This document shows positions 1 to 5,732 of a DNA stretch of 6,780 nucleotides, piece by piece. The DNA comes from Pseudomonadota bacterium (GTDB lineage Bacteria > Desulfobacterota > Desulfarculia > Desulfarculales > JAHJDS01). A model generated the notes under the pieces. The model had not been told where the DNA came from. It saw nothing but the letters and a program-made list of their open reading frames with translations, and did not search any database. A program made the translations under genes and the position numbers. The stretch lies in assembly GCA_018812395.1 (NCBI GenBank), contig JAHJDS010000522.1, forward strand, positions 1 through 6,780, in the 5' to 3' direction. The stretch's first letter is position 1. Each line of letters begins with the position of its first letter.

Positions 1-1024
1 CCCGCATGGCCTCTGAGACGTGCCTGGTCAGGCTGAAGGCCCGGTCGGCCAGTTCCGGAGACAGCAGGGCCGGCTCGCATGAGGGCAGGACCCACGAGGC
101 GGCGGCGAGTCTCGCCTCGTCCAGGCCCTGGGCCGTCAGGAGATCGATGCCGTTTTGCAGGCGGTCGACCAGGGTGTCGAGCGTCTGGTTCCGCAGCGTC
201 TCCGGCTCGACGGGGACGATGCCCCAGCCGATGGTGCCGCCCCGCTCGAGGAAGGTTTTTAGTCCTTCGGCGTAAAGGGCCACCTTGTCGGCGTAGGCAA
301 AGGCGTCGAAGTTGATGACGTCGATGTCGGCCTCTATCAAGAGCGACCAGTCGATATTGGCGCAGCAGTGGACCCACCGGAGGCCGGTCACGCCGGCGAA
401 GCCCTCCTCGATGGCCCCGATCAGGTCATGGCGCGACCCGCCGCCCAGGGCCGAGGTGAAACCGACCAGGGTCGGCTCCGGATGATCGGCGATGACCTCG
501 ACGCCGGGGAGGGCCTCCTTTATCCTTCGCTCCAGCCACCTGGTCTTGAGGGCCACGGTTTTCTTGACCATGTCCCGCAGGGTTTCGTGGTGGAAACAGG
601 GCTTGCCGTCCATTTGCCGCCAGGAGTCGGCCAAGACCACCGGGCCCGGGATCTGGACGGCGAGCCATTTCAGGTCCGGCGTGTCGGCCCGGCTTATCTC
701 CTCGAGCATGGCCTCGTAGAACGGGGCGGTCCGGGGCGTGGTGGCGAAGTGGTCCAGGTCGTCTTGCTCGACCCGGTCGTAGAATTCCAGGACCTCGGCC
801 TCCCTTTCCTCGGGCGGGGCCATCATGACCAGCTTTTTGTCCGAATCAATGACCAGGCACGGAAAGCCTTCCAAAAGCCAGCGGTAGGACCGGGTCATCA
901 CCGGCAGGAAAGGCGCTTCGGGCATGTTGGCCAGGATGGTCCGGGCGGTGGTCTCGATGTCCCGGTAAGGGACCATGGTCAGGCTCGTGGCCGCGAAAAA
1001 AGGTCGGCGGGTCGGAGTGGTCAT
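1..1024 (-). CDS. MetE/UROD-like TIM-barrel protein (putative zinc-dependent methyltransferase), 3' end cut by window
   Basis: The frame is open from ATG at 1024 to the window edge, giving 341 residues with no stop; AGGAG lies about 10 bases before the start. The family is the single-barrel uroporphyrinogen decarboxylase / cobalamin-independent methionine synthase superfamily. The N-terminus (TSL...EAPFLPVMTRSYRWL, residues 13-50) and LVIDSDKK (57-64) resemble bacterial stand-alone members, usually about 340-350 residues, so little is missing. MetE binds catalytic zinc with His-x-Cys, Glu and Cys. Here I see H219-C220-C221 in RWVHCCANIDW, D240 in INFDAF where MetE has Glu, and C316 in LPSCEPAL. 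This suggests a metal-thiolate methyltransferase site with Asp replacing Glu. There is no N-terminal MetE domain, so a polyglutamyl-folate donor is unlikely; a corrinoid or other methyl donor is inference. It is the last visible gene of a cupin-thioesterase operon. The substrate is unknown; methionine synthesis is possible but unproven. Confidence 0.85.
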   Translation of the reverse strand, partial: MTTPTRRPFFAATSLTMVPYRDIETTARTILANMPEAPFLPVMTRSYRWLLEGFPCLVIDSDKKLVMMAPPEEREAEVLEFYDRVEQDDLDHFATTPRTAPFYEAMLEEISRADTPDLKWLAVQIPGPVVLADSWRQMDGKPCFHHETLRDMVKKTVALKTRWLERRIKEALPGVEVIADHPEPTLVGFTSALGGGSRHDLIGAIEEGFAGVTGLRWVHCCANIDWSLLIEADIDVINFDAFAYADKVALYAEGLKTFLERGGTIGWGIVPVEPETLRNQTLDTLVDRLQNGIDLLTAQGLDEARLAAASWVLPSCEPALLSPELADRAFSLTRHVSEAMR

Positions 1025-1054
1025 GGGCGATGATCTCCTGGGGGCCGGTTAAAG

Positions 1055-1483
1055 CTACTTGTCGTCCAAGAACGGCAGGGGGGCGCCCTGGCGATAGACC
1101 AGGGCCGTGCACGAGGCGATCAGTCGCCCCTCGTCGTCGTGGACCTTGATGTCGTAGTTGGCCGTCTTGCGGGTCCGGGAGAACTCCCGGGCCTCGGCGA
1201 TCAGGCGCGCCCCGGGCGGGGGCGCGGCGACGTAGGTGATGGACATGTTCAGGGCCACGGCCATGGTGCCGTGGGAGTTGGAGGCGGTCTCGAAGGCCTC
1301 GTCGATCAGGGCGAACAGGGCCCCGCCGTGGGCCATGCCGAAGATGTTGGCCATGTCCGGGGTGAAGGTCATGGCCACCTTGGAGTAACCGGCGTCGAGG
1401 TCGAGGAGTTCGAGGCCGAATTTTCGGGCAAAGGGTTCTTGCTCGACCTGAGCAAAGATGGCCCGCTTGACTTTCTCGTCCAT
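1055..1483 (-). CDS. PaaI-type hotdog-fold acyl-CoA thioesterase
   Basis: This 142-residue protein has the length and motif layout of the PaaI/YbgC-like hotdog thioesterases, which hydrolyse acyl- or aryl-CoA thioesters in the cytoplasm as tetramers. The family signature is at residues 46-61: N46, G49, H52-G53-G54 and D61 in LIDEAF, followed by a SHG turn at 70-72. D61 is in the place of the catalytic carboxylate of PaaI, and H52/G53 form the oxyanion region. The C-terminal half (TANYDIKVHDDEGRLIASC, 107-125) matches the closing strands. I chose ATG 1483, not the 17-codon longer form from 1534, because the longer form overlaps the cupin gene and GGGGGA lies about 10 bases upstream of 1483. 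Five bases separate it from the cupin stop and 30 from the MetE-like start, so co-transcription is likely. Its substrate cannot be read from sequence. Confidence 0.9.
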   Translation of the reverse strand: MDEKVKRAIFAQVEQEPFARKFGLELLDLDAGYSKVAMTFTPDMANIFGMAHGGALFALIDEAFETASNSHGTMAVALNMSITYVAAPPPGARLIAEAREFSRTRKTANYDIKVHDDEGRLIASCTALVYRQGAPLPFLDDK

Positions 1484-1488
1484 GCTCG

Positions 1489-1827
1489 TCAGTCCCCCTG
1501 GGGCGAGCTGCCGGCGTGCTCGATGTTCAGGCACACGGTCCGCTCGCCGGCCGTGGTGCGATGGCGCACCCCTTGAGGAACGGCCATCATCTGGCCGGAG
1601 ACCAATTGCTCGGTCCGATCCTCCAACTCCACGATGAGCCGCCCCTGGACCACGTATAACAGCTCGTCGCGATGGTGGCTGTGCCAGTCGACGCCAAAGC
1701 CCTCCCTAACCGCGCTCAGGCGCACGGCGTGGTCATTGATCCGGCAGACCTCGAAGTTGCGCCAATCGTCCTGGATATCCTTGGTCAACTCGATGGCGTC
1801 CAGTTTTTGCAGCTGTCCCTGCGGCAT
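1489..1827 (-). CDS. Small single-domain cupin protein
   Basis: This 112-residue protein is a single conserved cupin beta-barrel. Motif 1 is complete: H49-x-H51-x3-E55-x6-G62 (WHSHHRDELLYVVQG). Motif 2 is G78-x5-P84-x-G86-x2-H89. The four metal ligands H49, H51, E55 and H89 are therefore present, so a bound divalent metal is expected. Stand-alone cupins of this size include dioxygenases, isomerases, sugar-binding and sensory proteins; the sequence does not separate these. It is the first gene of the minus-strand operon with the thioesterase and MetE-like protein, with GGGAG 8 bases before the ATG. The 178-base gap to the divergent exported-protein gene must hold its promoter, but I see only weak candidates on this strand. 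A ligand-binding or small-molecule-modifying role serving the next two genes is inference. Confidence 0.85.
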   Translation of the reverse strand: MPQGQLQKLDAIELTKDIQDDWRNFEVCRINDHAVRLSAVREGFGVDWHSHHRDELLYVVQGRLIVELEDRTEQLVSGQMMAVPQGVRHRTTAGERTVCLNIEHAGSSPQGD

Positions 1828-1950
1828 GGCCTTGTCTCCCTAAAAAGGGGGGTGAATTGCTTTGCCATCTTGCCAAAATTCGCCTGGTGATGCAACCGGG
1901 GGTCGGGCGCGTCCCAAAACGGCGTAAGCTCTGGTTCCTGGGCCTGACCA

Positions 1951-1959
1951 TGCTATCAT
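1951..1959 (+). promoter_or_regulatory. Possible extended -10 promoter for the exported Cys-rich gene
   Basis: TGC-TATCAT is an extended -10 element with one mismatch to TATAAT, 47 bases before the ATG at 2006. No convincing -35 hexamer lies 16-18 bases upstream, as extended -10 promoters allow. Confidence is low because the call rests on nine bases. Confidence 0.35.
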
Positions 1960-2005
1960 CGGGTCTGGGGCACGATTCGACCAAGAAACGGCGAGGGGAG
2001 GAAAC

Positions 2006-2404
2006 ATGAAACAGATCTTGATGGCGGCCGTGATGTTATTGGCAACGGTCGTGACCGGCGGGCCGGCGTTGGCCGGAGGGGCGTCCGGCCAGATGATGCC
2101 GGCCCAGTATCCCCGGTGCCCGGTGGGAACGGCCTGGCAATGCAAGTGCGTCCCGATCGGGGGGGAGACGAGGACTTTCAGGAGCCCCCGGTATGAGGGT
2201 TTCCGCCTGGATTGGTGCTGGACCTGGTCCCAGCACTGCGGTCATAAGACGGCCAACGAGTTCTGTCGACGCAATGGGTATCGCCGGGCCGTCAACTGGA
2301 AGGCCCCGCTCATTCAGATCACCCCGACCAAAATGATGGGTAGCGGGCAACTGTGCACCATCGGCCGCTGCGGCAGCTTCGAGTGGATCACCTGCGTCAA
2401 ATAG
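2006..2404 (+). CDS. Small exported cysteine-rich protein, unknown function
   Basis: This 132-residue protein has a clear Sec signal peptide: K2, a hydrophobic core at about residues 4-17, and an ALA-G cleavage site after residue 23. The mature part of about 109 residues has nine cysteines (38, 46, 48, 71, 78, 87, 117, 122, 130), consistent with an oxidising compartment and a disulfide-stabilised fold; the odd count leaves one unpaired or intermolecular. The segments LDWCWTWSQHCG (68-79), FCRRNGY (86-92) and GQLC...C..FEWITC (115-130) look like a recurring small secreted family I remember from bacteria, but I cannot name it. It has a strong Shine-Dalgarno (GGGGAGG, about 5 bases before ATG) and its own terminator-like hairpin, so it is probably monocistronic and divergent from the cupin operon. 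It could be a lectin-like, inhibitor or surface protein; none is supported directly. Confidence 0.82.
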   Translation: MKQILMAAVMLLATVVTGGPALAGGASGQMMPAQYPRCPVGTAWQCKCVPIGGETRTFRSPRYEGFRLDWCWTWSQHCGHKTANEFCRRNGYRRAVNWKAPLIQITPTKMMGSGQLCTIGRCGSFEWITCVK

Positions 2405-2422
2405 GACCAGCCTGACGTCGAG

Positions 2423-2449
2423 ACGACCGGCCAATGGCCGGCCGGTCGT
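2423..2449 (+). terminator. Hairpin terminator after the exported Cys-rich gene
   Basis: A perfect 10-bp inverted repeat (ACGACCGGCC / GGCCGGTCGT) with a 7-base loop begins 18 bases after the stop codon. The tail TTCTAAGTTCT is only moderately T-rich, so termination may be partial or Rho-assisted. Confidence 0.65.
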
Positions 2450-2477
2450 TCTAAGTTCTATGACGGATGGCGCTGAA

Positions 2478-2502
2478 GACTAATATCGAAAAGATATCAG
2501 TC
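2478..2502 (-). terminator. Hairpin downstream of the minus-strand hydrolase gene
   Basis: The arms GACTAATATC and GATATCAGTC are separated by a 5-base loop. As minus-strand RNA all ten positions pair (one G-U); as plus-strand RNA there is an A-C mismatch. This suggests function in the minus transcript, about 85 bases past the hydrolase stop. There is no real T-tract. Confidence 0.4.
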
Positions 2503-2520
2503 GGTGATGCAACTGATTGT

Positions 2521-2564
2521 TTGGTTCACGGGCGGCCAGTCAGGCCAACCGTCCCGTGAACCAA
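2521..2564. terminator. Long GC-rich hairpin between convergent genes
   Basis: A perfect 12-bp stem (TTGGTTCACGGG / CCCGTGAACCAA) is extended by CGG/CCG across a one-base bulge. It begins 24 bases past the stop of the minus-strand hydrolase. There is no U-run on either strand, so it may act as a 3'-end protecting stem, a Rho-dependent end or a repeat element and not as an intrinsic terminator. Confidence 0.5.
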
Positions 2565-2587
2565 CCTTGCGGCTCGAATACCCGCCT

Positions 2588-3046
2588 TTACGCCAGACGC
2601 CTGACCCCGAGAACCAGAGTCTCCGGATAGAGGGAGACATTGACCGCGTCTGACTGGTTGCCCCCAAGAATGAGGACCTTTTTGCCCTCCCGACCCGCGA
2701 ACAGGCCGACATGACCAGGAGCGTCAATCTTTTCCGGGCCTGGTTGATTAGCTCCACCACGTTTCAGGACTACCACGTCAAATCCAACTTCAGCTTCCTC
2801 TTTTGGGACCGGTTTACCCACCAGGAGCCAAGAGCGAGCCATTAAGCTCTTTGAGCGAGGCAGGCGTAACAGCCAGGCCACGTAATTAATGAAGGCAGAG
2901 CACCACGGAACGTGATCTCCCTTGGGCCATTTTTGATCCAGCCGAAGCATGGCCAGCACATGAGGATTCGAGGCGGTATCAGGCACCTCCTTTACTCCGA
3001 CGAATCTCTGGGCGAGATCGAAGGCCGTAAGTTCGATTTGTTTCAT
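2588..3046 (-). CDS. TIGR02594-type Cys/His peptidoglycan hydrolase
   Basis: This 152-residue protein matches the TIGR02594 branch of the NlpC/P60-CHAP-like papain fold. These enzymes cleave amide or peptide bonds in cell-wall peptides and are common in phage lysis and contractile-injection clusters. Residues seen: C49 in VPWCSAFINY (probable nucleophile), the family SLMARSWL segment (67-74), H112 in GHVGLF (probable base) and N130-Q131 in LGGNQ; VLGVRR ends the domain. The usual GD before the central strand reads GFD (88-90). There is no signal peptide or membrane segment, so delivery to the wall would need a holin, an injection device or lysis. It is read alone, with AGGGGGG about 7 bases before ATG, a near-consensus promoter and a leader palindrome. 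Base use is AT-richer than the neighbours, suggesting acquisition by transfer. No other phage gene is visible, so it may be a remnant. Confidence 0.82.
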   Translation of the reverse strand: MKQIELTAFDLAQRFVGVKEVPDTASNPHVLAMLRLDQKWPKGDHVPWCSAFINYVAWLLRLPRSKSLMARSWLLVGKPVPKEEAEVGFDVVVLKRGGANQPGPEKIDAPGHVGLFAGREGKKVLILGGNQSDAVNVSLYPETLVLGVRRLA

Positions 3047-3088
3047 GGCTTTTCCCCCCTCTCAAAACTGTTATACGCCCCTAAAAAT

Positions 3089-3106
3089 ACGGTTGATATC
3101 AACCGT
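3089..3106. promoter_or_regulatory. Perfect 18-bp palindrome, candidate operator
   Basis: ACGGTTGATATCAACCGT is identical to its reverse complement. It lies in the hydrolase leader, 43 bases before the ATG and about 100 bases downstream of the predicted start of transcription. Such sites commonly bind dimeric repressors; here it would act as a roadblock or control a second nearer promoter. The cognate regulator is not in the window. Confidence 0.45.
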
Positions 3107-3211
3107 CCATAGCAGACTGTTTTCCGATACATTCAACTCCTGGTACTTTCATGGTTTAATATTGCAACATTTTATTTTATAAGTTCTTCAAGCCAACTAT
3201 GATAATTATTT

Positions 3212-3240
3212 ATGATACTATGGAGTGCTCTATTTGTCAA
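3212..3240 (-). promoter_or_regulatory. Near-consensus sigma-70 promoter for the hydrolase
   Basis: On the minus strand TTGACA (3235-3240) is followed after exactly 17 bases by TATCAT (3212-3217), scoring 6/6 and 5/6 against consensus. Transcription would start near 3205, leaving a leader of about 160 bases. The flanking AT-rich DNA fits a strong promoter. Confidence 0.7.
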
Positions 3241-3510
3241 TCCCGCTGGGCTGGCCGCATGACGTCACGGGCGCCTGGGCCGACTGGGGCGCAAGCGCCG
3301 TCCCTACGCCAACGGCCAGGGGGCGTAATTGTTTATAGGCAGGATAGTTATATGACCCGTACCCGGTCAGGTCGCGTCCAGGCTAGCTATCAACCCTCTT
3401 GCTCAGATTCCTTATTTTTCTGGCGACATTGGCGGCCGGTGTGTTAACGTCCGGGCAGGGGCGGGTGACCGATAAGAGGATGACGGGCGGCATCTACCAG
3501 GGGGTCCCAG

Positions 3511-4197
3511 GTGAGTGTACGCTTGGTACTGGTCAGTCGGCCGAGTCCGGCGCGGCAGCACTATCAGCAGGCGCTTAACGTCCTTCGGGCCGAGTACGAC
3601 ACGGTCTCAGGTCCGTCCGAGCTTTTCAAAGCCCTGTCAAAGACCCCGTACAACGGCGTGCTGATCGACACGGCCACCGAGCTGGGAATCACCCCCCGGG
3701 AAAAGCGCCGGTTGCAGACGATCCTCGAGATCTTTCCGGTGATGCGGATCGACCGGAATGACACTCTGGGGCGAGTCGAGCTGTCCTACTTCGGCCAGAC
3801 CAAGGCGTCCGACATCGGCCTGGACAAGTTCATCACCAGCCAGGCCGCCGCGTTCGAGGCCCGGACCATCCGGACCCACGACCGGCACGACCTTCACTAC
3901 AACGTAACGATCTACTCCAATGGACACTGCCGGCCCGAGGACGGACAGCGAGCCGTGGCCCTGGACATCTCCGAGGGCGGGGTGTTTCTGGTATTTCTGG
4001 ACAACTGGGTCGGTCAGCGTCAGGTCTGGCTCAGGTTCATGGACTTCACGGACCTGACCCCGGTCGAGGGCGAGGTCCGGCGCCAGGTGAACTGGGGCGT
4101 CCGGTCGCGGATACCTGGTCTGGGCGTGTCCTTCACCAAGATTTCGGACAAGCAGCTCAAAGAGATCCAGGAAGACCTTAAAAGATTGAATGAATAG
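3511..4197 (+). CDS. Receiver-like/PilZ domain protein, putative c-di-GMP effector
   Basis: This 228-residue protein has two parts. Residues 1-110 resemble a degenerate receiver-like domain (VRLVLVSRPS at the start, PYNGVLIDT at 46-54) and lack a clear phospho-Asp cluster. Residues 119-228 are a PilZ domain, which binds cyclic-di-GMP through RxxxR and D/NxSxxG: R121-T-H-D-R125 and D152-I-S-E-G156 are both present, and GLGVSF (203-208) closes the barrel. Binding is therefore plausible. I associate this architecture mainly with Desulfobacterota. The start is GTG: an in-frame TGA sits at 3481, no ATG lies between, and AGGGGG is 6 bases upstream. The dehydratase-like gene follows after 48 bases on the same strand, so one transcript is likely. 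There is no DNA-binding domain, so its output would be through protein contact. Confidence 0.85.
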   Translation: MSVRLVLVSRPSPARQHYQQALNVLRAEYDTVSGPSELFKALSKTPYNGVLIDTATELGITPREKRRLQTILEIFPVMRIDRNDTLGRVELSYFGQTKASDIGLDKFITSQAAAFEARTIRTHDRHDLHYNVTIYSNGHCRPEDGQRAVALDISEGGVFLVFLDNWVGQRQVWLRFMDFTDLTPVEGEVRRQVNWGVRSRIPGLGVSFTKISDKQLKEIQEDLKRLNE

Positions 4198-4245
4198 GCT
4201 GCCCCACTTCTCACCTAATCTAAGACCATCCCCAAGGAGCGAGCC

Positions 4246-5679
4246 ATGGCCTTGTTGAGCGGCGACGAGTATGTCGAGAGCCTGAAGGTTTTTAGCCCTG
4301 AGGTCTACGTCCGCGGCGAGCGGGTGGACAAAGTGTGGGAGCATCCCTTGCTGCGCCAGACCATCAATCACCTTAAGGCCGGTTACGACCAGGCCCGCTC
4401 TCCCGAGACGCGTGCCAAATTCGCCGTCACCTCGCCCCTGACCGGGGAGGACGTCTCCCGGCTGCACCTCCACATCCAGCAGACACAGGAGGACGTGCTG
4501 GTCAAGGCCCGGCTGACCCGCGAGGTGAGCGGCCGCCGGATCTGCGCGGGCTGCATGTCCAACATGCTGTCGGTCACCTGGGCCATGATCTTTGACATCG
4601 ACCAGGCCCACGGCACGACCTACTTTCCCCGCTACGTCGAGTTCATCAAGCACCTGCAACAAAGCGGTCAAGCCATCGCCTGGGGGATGATGGACCCCAA
4701 GGGCGACCGCTCCCTGCCGCCCTCGAAGCAGCCAAGGCCCGCCGACCTGCGCGTCGTCGAGCGCCGGGCGGACGGCATCGTGGTCTCGGGCGTGAAGCTG
4801 CACACCACCTACGGCCCCGGCGCCCACCAGGTGGTGGCGGTGCCTTGCCGGGCCCTGGGCCCGCAGGACGAAAAATTTGCCGTGGCCTTGGCCGTGCCCA
4901 TCGACACGCCGGGCCTGAAGATGATCGCCCGGCCCTCGCCGGGCCCCTCCCGACCGGTGGACCTGGAGAGCCCGCTGTCCTCACGGTTCATGGGGGTCGA
5001 GGCGATGACCATTTTCGACCGGGTCTTCGTTCCCGAGGAGCGAGTCTTCATGTGCGGCGAGTGGGATCAGGCCGTGAAGCTGCCATTTTACTTCGCCTGT
5101 CTGCACCGCCAATCAAAGTGCGCCTGCTCGGCCGGGCACACCGATCTGATCCTGGGCACGGCCGCCCTCTGCGCCCGGGCCAACGGCCTGGGCCTGAAAC
5201 CCTCCCACATCCGCGACAAGATCACCGAGATGATGATGGCGGCCGAGACCGCCTTTGGCTGCGCCCTGGGGGCCGGGGCGGCCGGGAGTGAACATGCCAG
5301 CGGGGTGTTTCTGCCCGACGCGATCATCGCCAACTCGGGCCTGGACCACATCCGCTCCCGCCTGGGAATTCACCTCAGTCATTTGCACGACATCGCCGGC
5401 GGCCTGATCGTGACCATGCCCACCGAGGCGGACTGGAACAACCCCGAGCTGCGGCCGTACATCGACGACGCCCTGGCGGCGAGCCCGGAGTTCACCACCG
5501 AAGAGCGCCTGCGGATCCTGAACCTGGCCCAGGACCTGGCCGCGTCGCGCCTGACCGGGACGCTGTTGGGCTTCACGATCAACGCGGCCGGCTCGCCGGT
5601 GACCAACAAGATCGTGGTCAATCGGCTGTATGACCTGGAGTCGCGGGTAAACATCGCCCGCCAGATCGCCGGGGTGTGA
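4246..5679 (+). CDS. 4-hydroxybutyryl-CoA dehydratase / 4-HPA 3-hydroxylase family flavo-iron-sulfur enzyme
   Basis: At 477 residues this has the full length of the 4-hydroxybutyryl-CoA dehydratase / vinylacetyl-CoA isomerase group, cytoplasmic homotetramers with FAD and an oxygen-sensitive [4Fe-4S] cluster that dehydrate 4-hydroxybutyryl-CoA by ketyl-radical chemistry. Family landmarks: EYVESL (8-13), DPKGDR (150-155), E252 before FDRVFVP (257-263), HRQS (287-290), DIAGGLIVTMPTEADW (382-397), AGSP (448-451). Compared with the clostridial enzyme from memory, H287 and C294 match ligands H292 and C299, and C100/C103 replace C99/C103 with CxxC spacing. K291 stands where the enzyme has Y296, S295 where it has K300, and no acid occupies the E455 region (440-448). 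So the cluster probably remains but the chemistry likely differs; the exact substrate is unknown. The ribosome site AAGGAG is 6 bases from ATG. It follows the PilZ gene. No terminator is evident after it. Confidence 0.88.
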   Translation: MALLSGDEYVESLKVFSPEVYVRGERVDKVWEHPLLRQTINHLKAGYDQARSPETRAKFAVTSPLTGEDVSRLHLHIQQTQEDVLVKARLTREVSGRRICAGCMSNMLSVTWAMIFDIDQAHGTTYFPRYVEFIKHLQQSGQAIAWGMMDPKGDRSLPPSKQPRPADLRVVERRADGIVVSGVKLHTTYGPGAHQVVAVPCRALGPQDEKFAVALAVPIDTPGLKMIARPSPGPSRPVDLESPLSSRFMGVEAMTIFDRVFVPEERVFMCGEWDQAVKLPFYFACLHRQSKCACSAGHTDLILGTAALCARANGLGLKPSHIRDKITEMMMAAETAFGCALGAGAAGSEHASGVFLPDAIIANSGLDHIRSRLGIHLSHLHDIAGGLIVTMPTEADWNNPELRPYIDDALAASPEFTTEERLRILNLAQDLAASRLTGTLLGFTINAAGSPVTNKIVVNRLYDLESRVNIARQIAGV

Positions 5680-5732
5680 GGACGCTGTAATTACTTTCCG
5701 CGATTGGCGGGGCGAGGCCACTCGCTACGACT

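Larger units (their letters stand above)
3047..3510. other. Intergenic region between divergent hydrolase and PilZ genes
   Basis: No convincing gene was found. The left half (3047-3240) is AT-rich and holds the hydrolase leader, an 18-bp palindrome and its promoter. The right half is GC-rich, with the palindrome TGACGTCA at 3260-3267 and a small inverted repeat GGCGC-AA-GCGCC at 3288-3299, which looks like a fragment of dispersed intergenic repeats. A weak plus-strand promoter candidate for the PilZ gene is TTGTTT (3329-3334), 16 bases, TATGAC (3351-3356). An open frame at 3199-3447 lacks a ribosome site and reads as non-protein-like sequence. Confidence 0.6.

Noticed and set aside
368..1033. 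Plus-strand 221-codon open frame
   Set aside because: Antisense shadow of the MetE-like gene, whose minus-strand frame shows clear family motifs throughout.
3064..3077. Near match between AAAACTGTTATACG here and a similar string at about 6515-6529
   Set aside because: Short, with one indel and in different contexts; could easily be chance.
3288..3299. GGCGC-AA-GCGCC inverted repeat as a terminator or repeat unit
   Set aside because: Only 5 bp per arm and no T-run; at most a fragment of a dispersed repeat, so left inside the intergenic description.
3199..3447. Plus-strand 82-codon open frame in the intergenic region
   Set aside because: No ribosome site, it starts inside the hydrolase promoter region, and the translation is low in hydrophobic pattern and unlike any family I know.
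3637..4827. Minus-strand 396-codon open frame
   Set aside because: Antisense to both the PilZ and the dehydratase-like genes; the translation is the Gly/Val/Asp/His-rich type produced by the opposite strand of GC-rich genes.
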